Of a DNA stretch of 64,000 nt, positions 16,504 to 25,077 are shown one piece after another. Source of the stretch: G963704535 sp963704535 (lineage in GTDB: Bacteria > Chloroflexota > Chloroflexia > Chloroflexales > Roseiflexaceae); the NCBI GenBank assembly GCA_963704535.1, contig OY969916.1, positions 5,270,001 through 5,334,000 on the forward strand, read 5' to 3'. Within the stretch, counting starts at the first letter, position 1. Each line of letters opens with the position of its first letter. A program made the position numbers and the translations under genes. The notes beneath the pieces are model-generated. The model ran no database searches. It was not told where the DNA came from and saw only the letters and a list, made by a program, of their open reading frames with translations.

Positions 16504-17880
16504 ATGATCACCTGGCAACGGCTGCTCTTCATCCTGGGCCTGGCGGTCGTCGAGGCCACGCCGGCGGCGCTGCTGCTGACGATCGCCGGCGGCAGCGCCT
16601 GGTCCCTACTCGTCGGCCTGGTGCTGGTCGCCGCCCTGGCCGGCTGGCTCGCGCAGGGCTGGCTGACGCCCCGGCAACAGCGGCCGGCGCTGCTGCTAAT
16701 CGGGACGCTGCTGGCCCTGTGGGTGGTCAAGGGGCAGGCTGTCGGTGACTATAGCCTGAGCGGGTGGGATCAAGCGCTGAACGCGCTGTTCTCGCTTGAG
16801 CACCCGCGCAATGCCTTCGCCTACCTCACGCTGCTCTGCTCGCTGTATAGCTTCTGGCGGGGTTCCCTGCTACCGGCCCACGATAGCTTCACGCTGCGGC
16901 AGATGTTCGGTCGCGTGGCCGCCGGCCTGCTGATCCTGCTGGGCCTTGGATCGCTGGTGCTCTCGTCGGAAGCGGCGCTGCTGGCAGCCACCCTCCAGGT
17001 GCTGGCTTTTTTCGCGGTCGGGCTGCTCACGCTGGCGCTGGCGAACGCCTCCGGCGAACACGACACCCAACTGCGGCGGTTAGACTGGCGCGGCCTGCTG
17101 ATCCTGTGCGGGACGATCGTGCTGGTGCTGGCGCTCGGCCTGGCGCTGCTGTCGCTGTTCGGGGCCGAGGCGGCCCAGATGATTGGCCTGTTCGGCAACG
17201 GGGTGGCGCTGCTGGTGGCCCTGATCCTCACGCCGATCGCGATCGTGCTCCTGACCATCCTCGAATGGCTTGTCCGCATGATCCAGCTCCCGGACCTGGC
17301 CGAGGCATTCAGAGAGCTAGTCCAGCAGCAGCAGCAGCAGCAGGAACAGTTCGGGTTGGTGCCGGACGAGCGGGCGCCCTCGCTGCTGGGCACGATCCTC
17401 CAGATCTTCCTGGCCGTGCTGCCGATCCTGCTGCTGGCGGCGCTGATCCTGCTGGCCCGCCGCCACGGCCGGCGGCCGGTCCGCTCCGACGAGGAGCGCG
17501 AGTCGCTGTGGAGTTGGGGCGGCCTGGCCGCCGACCTGCGCTCGCTCTTTTCCCGCCTACGCAATCCGCTGGGCGTCGAAGGGCTGCGGGCGGCCCTGGC
17601 ACGCCTGCGCGGCGCCGATCCGGTCAGCCGCATCCGCCGCAGCTATATTCGCCTGCTGCTGGCCGGCGAGGCCCACGAGCGGCCCCGCACCCCACCCCAG
17701 ACCCCGCGCGAGTATGAGCCGACCGCCGACACGATCATCCCCGCCGCCGCGCGCCCGATCTCGGCGCTCACCGAGGCCTACGAGCGCGCGCGCTACCACC
17801 CCGACGCCACGACCAGCGCCGACGCCGAGGCAGCCGAACAGGCATGGACAGAGATCGACGCAGCCGACCGCCGGGGATAG
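16504..17880 (+). CDS. DUF4129 domain protein
   Basis: The 458-aa protein has about eight hydrophobic segments in its first 270 residues, then a cytosolic C-terminal DUF4129 region (RIRRSYIRLLLAGEAHERPRTPPQTPREYEP, ending ALTEAYERARYH). A run of five to six glutamines lies at about residues 277-282. In most genomes MoxR-DUF58 is followed by a transglutaminase protein whose C-terminus is DUF4129. Here the transglutaminase domain is missing and only the membrane and DUF4129 parts remain. The stop codon lies in a GGATAGA repeat. Confidence 0.8.
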   Translation: MITWQRLLFILGLAVVEATPAALLLTIAGGSAWSLLVGLVLVAALAGWLAQGWLTPRQQRPALLLIGTLLALWVVKGQAVGDYSLSGWDQALNALFSLEHPRNAFAYLTLLCSLYSFWRGSLLPAHDSFTLRQMFGRVAAGLLILLGLGSLVLSSEAALLAATLQVLAFFAVGLLTLALANASGEHDTQLRRLDWRGLLILCGTIVLVLALGLALLSLFGAEAAQMIGLFGNGVALLVALILTPIAIVLLTILEWLVRMIQLPDLAEAFRELVQQQQQQQEQFGLVPDERAPSLLGTILQIFLAVLPILLLAALILLARRHGRRPVRSDEERESLWSWGGLAADLRSLFSRLRNPLGVEGLRAALARLRGADPVSRIRRSYIRLLLAGEAHERPRTPPQTPREYEPTADTIIPAAARPISALTEAYERARYHPDATTSADAEAAEQAWTEIDAADRRG

Positions 17881-17911
17881 AGGATAGAGGATGGAGGATG
17901 GAGAGTAGGAG
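17878..17911. repeat. GGATAGA/GGATGGA tandem repeat
   Basis: Five 7-bp units containing the TAG stop of the preceding gene and ending at the ribosome-binding site of the next one (AGGAGG). Confidence 0.8.
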
Positions 17912-17918
17912 GCAACCG

Positions 17919-18292
17919 ATGAGCATCACGATTGATCATATCGTCATTCCCGCCTACGAGCATGAGGCATCTGCCCAGTTCTTTGCCCAAATAATGGGCG
18001 TAACCTACGCGGGACCGGATCGTCACTTCGCGCCAGTACGCCTGAGCGAGACCTTCACCATTGCCTTTCTACGCGCCGAGCAACTGGCAGGCTATCACCT
18101 TGGCTTTCATATCGGCGAGGACGACTTCGATGGGATTCTCAACCGCCTGCAAGCCGCAGGCGTGCCCTATGGCAACGACCCGCGTGATACCACGAATCTG
18201 CGTACCGACCATCCCTTCGGGGGACGTGGACTTTTTTCGTCGATTCGAACGGTCACCTGTTCGAAGTGATGACAAAGGTGCGATCTGCGTGA
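17919..18292 (+). CDS. VOC-family (glyoxalase/dioxygenase-like) protein, frameshifted
   Basis: Small VOC-fold protein: ITIDHIVIPAYEHEASAQFFAQIMGV at the start and GYHLGFHIGEDDFDGILNRL in the middle, with metal-ligand candidates H8 and the distal GHLFEVMTK. The final strand is out of frame: a run of six T at 18232-18237 needs one more base to give LFFVDSNGHLFEVM, ending at TGA 18290-18292. The literal frame ends at 18269. The start ATG at 17919 has AGGAGG seven bases upstream. The function of this subgroup is unknown. Confidence 0.75.
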
Positions 18293-18420
18293 GACGCGCC
18301 CCGACCCTACAGCCGACCGCTTCGCACGCAAAATGGTCGATTAATCAACTGCTCTTTTCTTCTTCTCCTCTGCTCCTCTCCCCGCTATCCCTTTGATACC
18401 AAATCCGGGTGATTACTTGG

Positions 18421-18475
18421 ATATGGGCCGGGAGGCTTGGAGGGGCGGTCCCTCCAAGCCTCCCTTTTGCTCCAA
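18421..18475. repeat. GGGAGGCTTGGAGGGG palindromic element
   Basis: Inverted repeat GGGAGGCTTGGAGGG / CCCTCCAAGCCTCCC, related to the triplicated unit at 37260-37467. Confidence 0.7.
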
Positions 18476-18577
18476 CTGTTCAACCGGGTTTGGTATGAAG
18501 CTGTAACGTCTCCACTGGCTCGTGAGACTTTCGTAAGAATCTGATTGGCTGACTGTAAGAAGTGGCCCGTATACTCG

Positions 18578-18645
18578 TTACAGTTCTGGAAAAAGGGGGT
18601 TTGAGGGGGCAGCCCCCTCAGTCTCTCCCCACCCACACTGTAAAG
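18578..18645. repeat. MITE-like element B, reverse copy
   Basis: 68 bp with TTACAGT and ACTGTAA ends around GAGGGGGC/GCCCCCTC. Reverse orientation relative to 4309-4379. Confidence 0.7.
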
Positions 18646-18694
18646 TAGAATGGCGTCACTCGAAATCTTGTCTCACAATAAAAGGATGCCCGAT

Positions 18695-19479
18695 ATGCTG
18701 CGGAAGATCATCGATGGTTGGAACGAAATGTCGCCCTATCGCAAGGTCCGGCGCGTGTTTATGATTGGCCTGGCGATCTTCGGGCTGTGGGCGCTGACGC
18801 CCTACCTGTACAATCGCGAGGTCAACGAGCAGTTCCCGGCGGCTATGCCTGCGGCCGAAGCGCCCGCGATGGCTGCGGAGCCTACGGCTATGAGCATGCC
18901 CGCCGCGACCGAAACACCCGCGATGGCAGCAGAGCCTACGGCTATGAGCATGCCCGCCGCGACCGAAGCGCCCGCGATGGCAGCAGAGCCTACGGCTATG
19001 AGCATGCCCGCCGCGACCGAAGCGCCCGCGCCGCCGCCCCAAGCGCTGGTCGAGCCCCCGGCGCCAACCGCCGCCCCCACCGAAGCCCCGCCGGCCCCGG
19101 CACAGCCGACCCCCCACCCCCTGGCCCGGTGGCCCTGCTGACCGGCAGCTTCATTCCCGGCAGCACACCGGGCGACCGCGCCACCGGCGGCGCCACGATC
19201 TACCGGCTTGAGGACGGTCGCTTGGTCCTGCGCCTCCAAGATCTTGACGTCACGAATGGCCCAGACCTGTTCGTGGTGCTCTCGGGCGCCGACAACCCCG
19301 ACCAGCAGGGGACCACTTCCGGCGAGCACCTTCAGCTTGATGGCCTGAAGGGCAACCAGGGCAACCAGAACTATGAATTGCCCGCCGACGTTGATCTAGC
19401 CAAATACAAGACGGCTGTGATCTGGTGTCGAGCCTTCAACATCGTGTTCGGCTACGCCGTGCTCCAGCCCCCTGCGTAA
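18695..19479 (+). CDS. Membrane-anchored DM13-domain protein with 18-residue repeats, frameshifted
   Basis: About 260 aa after repair. A basic N-terminus and one transmembrane helix (FMIGLAIFGLWALTPYLY) are followed by three near-identical 18-residue repeats (PAMAAEPTAMSMPAATEx, 18864-19025) and a Pro/Ala linker. The C-terminal DM13 domain (GSFIPGSTPGDRATGGATIY to the end, with CRAFNIVFGYAVL) is proposed elsewhere to act in extracellular redox or adhesion. The C run at 19110-19115 is one base short; restoring it joins linker and DM13. The ATG at 18695 fits AAAGGA upstream; an earlier ATG lies at 18650. Confidence 0.75.
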
Positions 19480-19481
19480 CT

Positions 19482-19567
19482 GAAGGTAGAAGATAGAAGA
19501 TAGAAGATAGAAGATAGACGGTCATAAGCCATTCTATCCTCTATCCTCCATCCTCCATCCTCCATCC
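19482..19567. repeat. AGATAGA/CTCCATC repeat hairpin
   Basis: AGATAGA units and, after a short loop, TCCTCCA/TCCTCTA complements. The right arm contains the stop codon (TCA on this strand) of the convergent phosphorylase gene. Confidence 0.8.
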
Positions 19568-20437
19568 TCATCCCCCGATGTAGCGCCCGACCAACAGCTC
19601 CACCTGCCGCAGCTTCTCCGGCGGAACAAACTTGCGGTCGGTGATGATCGCCGTCGCCAGCGCGTGGTGCGCCGGGCTCTCGAAGCCATCGCCGATCAGC
19701 GGGACGACCCGGCGAACAATATCCTGCGCCAGGGCCGCATTGGCCAGCAGCACCTGGATCACCGCGTCGACCGTCACCGCGTCGTGGTTGGGGTGCCAGC
19801 AGTCGTAGTCGGTAACAAGCGCCAGCGTCGCGTAGGCGATCTCGGCCTCGCGGGCCAGCTTGGCCTCCGGCAGGGCGGTCATGCCGACCAGGGAATGGCC
19901 GCGGCGGCGGTTCTCCTCGCTCTCGGCCAACGTCGAGAACTGCGGCCCCTCCATACAGACGTAGGTCCCACCCCGGTGCGTCGTGGCGCCGGCAGCGCGC
20001 GCCGCCTGCTCCAGCAGATCGGAGAGCTGCCGGTCAAACGGCTTATCGAACCCGACGTGGACTACCAGCCCTTCGCCGAAGAAGCTGGAGGGCCGGATGC
20101 CCTTGGTGCGATCGAAGAGTTGGTCGGGGATGAGAATGTGGCCGGGGGCGTACTCCTCGCGCAGGCTGCCGACCGCGCTGACCGAGAGCAGGAAGCGAAC
20201 GCCGAGCTGCTTGAAGCCGTAGATATTGGCGCGGCTCGGCACCTCGCTGGGCGCGATCCGGTGGCCGACACCATGGCGCGGCAGGAAGGCCACCCGCCGG
20301 CCGGCAATCGTGCCGAGCACGTAGGCGTCGCTCGGCGCACCGAAGGGAGTCGTCAGTTCGACCCGCTCGACCTCCTCTAGCCCTTCCATCGCGTAGAGCC
20401 CGCTCCCGCCAATCACGCCGATAGTTGCCTCTGGCAT
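19568..20437 (-). CDS. mtnP: S-methyl-5'-thioadenosine phosphorylase
   Basis: Purine phosphorylase of the methionine salvage pathway (MTA + phosphate to adenine + methylthioribose 1-phosphate). At 289 aa it has IGVIGGSGLY (phosphate loop), FLPRHGVGH, NIYGFKQLG, LSVSAVGSL, CMEGPQFSTLAES and VGMTALPEAKLAREAEI, all typical of MtnP. The start is the ATG at 20437, which has GAAGGAG upstream; an earlier ATG at 20452 lacks a site. No other salvage genes are adjacent. Confidence 0.92.
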   Translation of the reverse strand: MPEATIGVIGGSGLYAMEGLEEVERVELTTPFGAPSDAYVLGTIAGRRVAFLPRHGVGHRIAPSEVPSRANIYGFKQLGVRFLLSVSAVGSLREEYAPGHILIPDQLFDRTKGIRPSSFFGEGLVVHVGFDKPFDRQLSDLLEQAARAAGATTHRGGTYVCMEGPQFSTLAESEENRRRGHSLVGMTALPEAKLAREAEIAYATLALVTDYDCWHPNHDAVTVDAVIQVLLANAALAQDIVRRVVPLIGDGFESPAHHALATAIITDRKFVPPEKLRQVELLVGRYIGG

Positions 20438-20486
20438 TGAATACTCCTTCATACAAGGTGATTGGAGATTAGGTTAATCTCTAGAG

Positions 20487-20580
20487 ACTATCTGAAAAGT
20501 TCCTCGCCTCACTCGCAATCCGTGGTGGAAGGGGGTTTCTTGAGGGGCTTGCCCCTCAAACTCCCCCTTTTCAGACAGCT
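20487..20580. repeat. MITE-like element A, reverse copy
   Basis: 94 bp, ends ACTATCTGAAAAG and AGACAGCT. The internal block CTCGCAATCCGTGGTGG matches the copies at 7446 and 50234. Confidence 0.8.
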
Positions 20581-20585
20581 TCTCA

Positions 20586-20646
20586 TTTACAACGTGAGTG
20601 GGGAAGACTGAGGGGCTGCCCCCTCAAACCCCCTTTTCCCACTGCG
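20586..20646. repeat. MITE-like element B, copy truncated at the IS
   Basis: Begins with a TTTACAA end and a G-rich palindrome, but its right inverted end is missing where the IS701-family element begins (20648). Confidence 0.6.
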
Positions 20647-20647
20647 G

Positions 20648-22161
20648 CTAGTACTACAACGAGACTTCGTGGTATCATCCTCTCTCACTCAATTTGCCAT
20701 TGGGAGGAGGGGATGAAACATCTGGAAACGATTGCCACGGCGCCAGTTCTCGACCTGACGCCACAAGACATTGATGGTCTGCTGGATGAACTGAACAGCT
20801 ATCATGCGATCTTCTCTCCATTGTTTAAGCGGCCTGAGCAGCGTGAATGGTCGCAAACCTATCTGCATGGCCTGCTGCTGGAGCTGCCGCGCAAGTCGAT
20901 TGAGCCAATGATGTTGGCTTTGCGTGGGGTCGATCGGAATGCCATCAGGGCTATGCAGCAGTTTGTCAGTGAAGGTGCCTGGGATGATACTGCCATCCTG
21001 CACCGCTTGTGGTCGGAAATCGATGCCGATCTGGGCGACGATGACGGCGTGCTGCTTCTGGATGGCAGCGACTTTCCCAAGCAAGGTAGCGAGTCGGTAG
21101 GGGTCAAACGCCAGTACTGTGGACAACTCGGCAAGACCGCCAACTGTCAGGCTGGTGTGTTTCTGGCCTATGCCTCTCAGCAAGGCTATACCTTGGTTGA
21201 TCGCCGCCTGTACTTGCCCGAGGAATGGATCAGCGACCCCGCTTTTGCCGAGCGGCGAAAAGCCTGTCGGCTGCCAGACGAATTGACCTTTACGACCAAG
21301 CCATCTTTGGGCTGGGCCATGATTGAGGACGTAGTCCAAACCCAAACTCTGCGCTGCCGCTGGGTCGCTTGTGACGAAGGGTTTGGGCGCGATACCGCCC
21401 TGCTGGACAAGATCGCCCACGCGCACTTGTGGTACTTCGCTGAAGTGCCCCACGATACCCAAGTGTGGCTGGCGCGTCCAGATGTGGCGGTGCCAGAGTG
21501 GAGCGGACGTGGCCGCAAGCCGACACGCGAACGCCTGGTAGCAGGTTCGCCACCTCCACAGACGGTAGCTGCACTGGCTACCGCCTTGCCGAGTAGTGCC
21601 TGGTCGAAGCAACTGATCAAGGAGGGCAGTCAAGGGCCGCAAATGGCTGAGTTCGCGATTGTGCGCGTGATTGGTGTGCGTGATGGGCTGCCTGGCGAGG
21701 AGGTCTGGCTGGTGCTGCGGCGCAGCCTGACCGACGGGGAACTCAAGACCTATCTGTGCAATGCGCCCGCTGACATACCACTTGTGCGGCTGGCGCGGAT
21801 GAGCGGGATGCGCTGGCCAATAGAGACGTGCTTCGAGACCGGTAAGCAGGAACTGGGGATGGGCGACTACGAAGTGCGCTCGTGGACGGGCTGGCATCAT
21901 CATATGACACTGATGATTGTGGCGCAGGCGTTTTTGGTGCGGGTGCAGAAGCGCTTGAAAAAAACGCTCCGGCCCTGACGTTGCCGCAGGCGCAGTTCTT
22001 GGTCGCGTACGCCATCCCACGGCGCAGCTTTGATGCGGAGTGGGTGCTCTCCGTCTTGGCGTATTGGCAAGATGCGAATTATCGGGCATATCGTTCACAT
22101 CGCAAACGGCGTTTGGCCAAACTCAATCAACGTGAGTGATAAAGTCTCGTTGTAGTACTAG
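20648..22161 (+). mobile_element. IS701-family insertion sequence with CTAG target duplication
   Basis: Perfect inverted ends TACTACAACGAGACTT at 20652 and, inverted, to 22157, flanked on each side by CTAG (20648-20651, 22158-22161), as expected for the 4-bp target duplications of IS701. The element is about 1506 bp and carries one transposase gene. The right-hand CTAG supplies the stop codon of the neighbouring radical SAM gene. Confidence 0.88.
20713..21978 (+). CDS. IS701-family DDE transposase
   Basis: The 421-aa protein has an RPEQREWSQTYLHGLL N-terminal helix region, first catalytic Asp in LLLDGSDFPKQG, the family block SVGVKRQYCGQLGKTANCQ, a second Asp in VACDEGFG, and the Glu region in RWPIETCFETGKQELGM. 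The frame stops just after a run of seven A (21958-21964). Adding one base there extends the protein in frame to 22139 with NAPALTLPQAQFLVAYAIPRR, a plausible natural C-terminus of about 475 aa. The short form may be an error, a mutation or a slippage product. Confidence 0.88.
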   Translation: MKHLETIATAPVLDLTPQDIDGLLDELNSYHAIFSPLFKRPEQREWSQTYLHGLLLELPRKSIEPMMLALRGVDRNAIRAMQQFVSEGAWDDTAILHRLWSEIDADLGDDDGVLLLDGSDFPKQGSESVGVKRQYCGQLGKTANCQAGVFLAYASQQGYTLVDRRLYLPEEWISDPAFAERRKACRLPDELTFTTKPSLGWAMIEDVVQTQTLRCRWVACDEGFGRDTALLDKIAHAHLWYFAEVPHDTQVWLARPDVAVPEWSGRGRKPTRERLVAGSPPPQTVAALATALPSSAWSKQLIKEGSQGPQMAEFAIVRVIGVRDGLPGEEVWLVLRRSLTDGELKTYLCNAPADIPLVRLARMSGMRWPIETCFETGKQELGMGDYEVRSWTGWHHHMTLMIVAQAFLVRVQKRLKKTLRP

Positions 22162-23198
22162 GCCACCGTGCCGCCGCAGCTTGACCCGGCGCCGGCGGTG
22201 CAGCCGAAGCAGTGGGCGCCGACCCGGATCACGCGCTGGTTTAGATCCTCGATCGTCACGTCGAAGATCGTCCTGGGCAGCGCCATGTCGAGCATCTGGT
22301 TGAAGTCACAATCGTAGAGCTTGCCATCCCAGCCCACCGAGAGGGTGTAGCGGCACATCAGCCCCGCCACCGCCGCCGGGTTGAAGGCATTCACCAGCTT
22401 CTCCATATAGGTCTGGAGATTGCCCGAATCAATCAGATATTCGAGGTAGCGGCTGATCGGCATATTGGTGATGGTGTAGAGATTATTGAAGCTGATCCCA
22501 TAGCGGCGCTTCAGCTCGCGCTTCCACTCCTTCTCCAGCGAGGCCTGGCTGCCGGGCAGAAACGCGCCGGCCGGGTTAGTGACCAGGTTGAGCGCCAGCC
22601 CGCTGTCCTCCTGGCCATATCCAAGCGCGTTGAACTGCTGAAGCGCTGCGATCGACTGCTCGAACACGCCGTCGCCGCGCTGCACATCGGTGTTGCGCGC
22701 GGCGTAGTGCGGCAGCGAGGCGACCACCTCGACCCCGTGCGCGGCCAGGAACTCGGGCAGGTCGGCGTAGTTGGGCAGCCGGGTGATGGTGAGATTGCAG
22801 CGGTCCATCACGTGGCGACCGAGCGCCCGTGCCCGCGCGACGATCTCGCGGAAGTCGGGGTGCAGCTCCGGCGCGCCGCCAGTGATATCGACGGTCGGGA
22901 TCTCGCTTTGCTCCAGCAGCCGGAAGCAGGCCTCGACGACCTCGCGCGGCATCACTTCCTTGCGATCCGGGCCGGCGTCGACGTGGCAGTGCCGGCAGGT
23001 CTGGTTGCAGCGCTTGCCGACGTTGATCTGCAAGACCGTGACGCCGCCGGCCCGCAGCGGCGCCTGGCCGGCGTCGGCCGCCGCCGCCGAAAACTTCCGC
23101 AGCAGTGGCAGGCTGTCCAACGTGCGCCGCTGCCTCTCAGTCGGGGCCAGCGGATGCGCCCGCCGCTCAAGCGTGGGGATGAGTTTGATGACGGCCAT
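22158..23198 (-). CDS. arsS: Arsenosugar-biosynthesis radical SAM protein ArsS
   Basis: The 346-aa radical SAM enzyme has the Cx3Cx2C cluster motif RCNQTCRHCHVDAGP, a GGAPELHP glycine-rich SAM loop, and a C-terminal SPASM-like cysteine region (YDCDFNQM, HCFGCTAGAGSSCGG). It is proposed to convert methylated arsenic to 5-deoxyribosyl arsenicals. The start MAVIKLIPTLERR (ATG at 23198) is preferred over an upstream extension that overlaps the neighbouring gene. Its TAG stop is the CTAG target site of the adjacent insertion sequence. It is 13 bp downstream of its AhpD-like partner. Confidence 0.88.
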   Translation of the reverse strand: MAVIKLIPTLERRAHPLAPTERQRRTLDSLPLLRKFSAAAADAGQAPLRAGGVTVLQINVGKRCNQTCRHCHVDAGPDRKEVMPREVVEACFRLLEQSEIPTVDITGGAPELHPDFREIVARARALGRHVMDRCNLTITRLPNYADLPEFLAAHGVEVVASLPHYAARNTDVQRGDGVFEQSIAALQQFNALGYGQEDSGLALNLVTNPAGAFLPGSQASLEKEWKRELKRRYGISFNNLYTITNMPISRYLEYLIDSGNLQTYMEKLVNAFNPAAVAGLMCRYTLSVGWDGKLYDCDFNQMLDMALPRTIFDVTIEDLNQRVIRVGAHCFGCTAGAGSSCGGTVA

Positions 23199-23211
23199 GA
23201 AAGCTCCTTGG

Positions 23212-23544
23212 CTACATCGAGAGCTTCTGCACGTGCTCGCGCATCTGGACGCCGTGGACCAGCGACGAGCCGCCACGAATCGCCGCCGCGACATGGATCG
23301 CCTCGGTCATCTGCTCAATGTCGGCGCCCTTCTCCAGGCAGGCCGAGCTATAGGCGTCGATGCAGTACGGGCACTGGACGGTGTGCGCGACGGCCAGCGC
23401 GATCAGCGCCTTCTCGCGCTCGCTCAACGCCCCTTCCGCAAACACTGCGCTGTACCAGGCCAGAAATTTGTCCCATAGCTCTGGAACATCCTTACCGATC
23501 TCCGAGAAGCGTGCCAGGTCCTTCGGGTGGTAGTAGGTCTCCAT
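23212..23544 (-). CDS. AhpD/CMD-like protein associated with ArsS
   Basis: A 110-aa carboxymuconolactone decarboxylase-fold protein with the peroxidase-type CxxC: QCPYCIDAYSSACLEKG, then HVAAAIRGGSSLVHG. This matches the small peroxidase-like protein commonly encoded next to arsS. The start METYYHPKDLARF (ATG at 23544, GGAGAAAG upstream) is favoured. The two genes form an operon transcribed leftward. A role in handling arsenical intermediates or alkylhydroperoxides is inferred from the pairing. Confidence 0.85.
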   Translation of the reverse strand: METYYHPKDLARFSEIGKDVPELWDKFLAWYSAVFAEGALSEREKALIALAVAHTVQCPYCIDAYSSACLEKGADIEQMTEAIHVAAAIRGGSSLVHGVQMREHVQKLSM

Positions 23545-23961
23545 AGGTTGGGCCTTTCTCCTTAGATCGCGGCGCCTGGGGAGTTGAAACCACGTCGTGT
23601 TCACGTGTGGCATCGTGCGCTGGGGAGGTGTGGAGGGGCCGCCCTCCACGATCTTATTTCTCCCACCTTAATCTTCTCCAGCAGAACGCAAGCATGAAAC
23701 AGTGCGACAAGCAGCAGTGGGAGGGTCTGCGCGATTGTAGCATACTCATGGGAATTTGCGAAGCGGGCGCCGCCCTGGATCGTTCGGCACTCACTATTGG
23801 GAACTCGGCGCGAGCAGTCTGCTTGACAGGAGGTTGATTCCTTTGTATACTTATTCACCCCCTCCCAGGGGGGATGGGTAGCAAAAGCAATCGGATCGGG
23901 AGAGGCAAGCGCGGGTCGCCCCGTCAGCGCCGCCCAACCCTAATGATGAAGGAGGTTGACA
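23545..23961. other. Intergenic region between the arsS operon and copZ
   Basis: Contains one palindromic element C copy (23620-23696). No reading frame with support. A TGTATACTTATTC string lies at about 23844-23856 before copZ, but no confident promoter pair is seen. Confidence 0.5.
23620..23696. repeat. MITE-like element C, reverse copy
   Basis: Reverse complement matches 52150-52226 over about 75 bp (GCTTGCGTTCTG, GAAGATT, AAGATCGTGGAGG). Confidence 0.7.
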
Positions 23962-24177
23962 ATGGCAGTCGATCAGTTTCTTGTCCCCGGCGTCTCGTGC
24001 GAGCACTGTGTGCGCGCAATCACCCAGGAGGTCGGCGCGCTTGAGGGGGTTCAGCAGGTTGCGGTGAGCCTGCCCGACAAGAGTGTCCGGGTCGAGCACA
24101 ACGGCTCCATCAGCACTGAGGAGCTGGTCTGGGCGATCAACGAGGCCGGGTACGACGAGGTGGCGGTCCTGGCATAG
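23962..24177 (+). CDS. copZ: Heavy-metal-associated (CopZ-like) domain protein
   Basis: A 71-aa single HMA domain with the metal-binding loop GVSCEHCVRAI (MxCxxC-type, with Val-Ser in place of Met-Thr) and the usual betaalphabeta-betaalphabeta spacing. Likely a cytosolic Cu(I) chaperone. AAGGAGG precedes the ATG at 23962. No copper ATPase is adjacent, so the partner must be elsewhere. The stop codon merges into a GAACCAA repeat. Confidence 0.85.
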   Translation: MAVDQFLVPGVSCEHCVRAITQEVGALEGVQQVAVSLPDKSVRVEHNGSISTEELVWAINEAGYDEVAVLA

Positions 24178-24352
24178 AACCAAGAACCAAGAACAAAGAA
24201 CAAAGAACCGAGAACCAACCACCGAAACTCTGTAGGGCAGGCCCTCCGTGGCCGCCCCGACCGATACCCGAGAACGAAGAACCGAGAACCAGCTTCGATG
24301 AGTGGTTCTCGGTTCTTCGTTTCTCGATGCGGCAATCGTAAATCGTAAATCC
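24176..24352. repeat. GAACCAA/GAACAAA repeat, GCAGGCC block and inverted arm
   Basis: GAACCAA/GAACAAA/GAACCGA units, a CTGTAGGGCAGGCC block, more GAACCGA units, then the complements GGTTCTC and TTCTTCG. The tract ends in AATCGTAAATCG. Confidence 0.75.
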
Positions 24353-24353
24353 G

Positions 24354-25052
24354 CTAGCGGTGCATGCGCTTCTGCACTCGCTCGACCAGGTCATTGGTAC
24401 CGCTGGCGATCGTCCCACCGACCTCGCGGGTTCGCTCAACAACTCTGCCGGTCTGGCCGGCGATGCCCTCCTTGATCTCACGACCGCGATTGACGACTTT
24501 TTCGGTCTGCTCGGCGCCCTGGCGCAGCACGTCCGGCCCCTGCTTGCGCACTGTTCGCGCCGCCTGCTCGGCACGCTCGGCGCCGTGGGCCAGCATGCCC
24601 GGCCCTTGCTTGCGCACTGTTCGCGCCGCCTGCTCGGCACGCTCGGCGCCACGGATCAGCAGCCCCGGCCCCTGCTTGCGGATGGCACGCCCAAACTGCT
24701 CGACCCGCTCCCCGCTCCTCACGACCAGCCCCGGCCCCTGCTTGCGCACCGTCCGCGCCGCCTGCTCCGCGCGCCGCGCGCCGCGCTCCACCAACCCCGG
24801 CCCCTGCTTGCGCACCGTTCGCGCCGCCTGCTCGGCACGCGCGGCGGCGGCGATCAACGCCCCTTCGGCGCGATCGAGTCGCGTCGTCTGGCGGCGCCGG
24901 GCCAGGAACAGCAGCACGCCGGCAATGGCGGCAAACAGCACGCTCAAGCCCCCGGCGATCTTGATCCAGCGCTCTTGCTGTCGCTGAAGCTCGTACTCGG
25001 TCGCGCTACCCAGCGCGTGTACCTCGCCCTGTTCTTGGTTGTCGTTGTCCAT
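24354..25052 (-). CDS. Membrane-anchored protein with 20-residue amphipathic repeats
   Basis: The 232-aa protein has an acidic N-terminus, one transmembrane helix (GLSVLFAAIAGVLLFLA, residues ~34-50), then five imperfect copies of a ~20-residue unit of the form GAERAEQAARTVRKQGPGLL. Each copy is an amphipathic helix rich in Arg and Ala ending in QGPG. The last third (EKVVNRGREIKEG...) resembles apolipoprotein/YtxH-like helices. No enzymatic motif. Transcribed leftward from a spacer shared with chaB-like DNA. The function is unknown; membrane- or nucleic-acid-associated coiled structure is a guess. Confidence 0.65.
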   Translation of the reverse strand: MDNDNQEQGEVHALGSATEYELQRQQERWIKIAGGLSVLFAAIAGVLLFLARRRQTTRLDRAEGALIAAAARAEQAARTVRKQGPGLVERGARRAEQAARTVRKQGPGLVVRSGERVEQFGRAIRKQGPGLLIRGAERAEQAARTVRKQGPGMLAHGAERAEQAARTVRKQGPDVLRQGAEQTEKVVNRGREIKEGIAGQTGRVVERTREVGGTIASGTNDLVERVQKRMHR

Positions 25053-25077
25053 TCCACACCTCCCATATGATCAGCCG

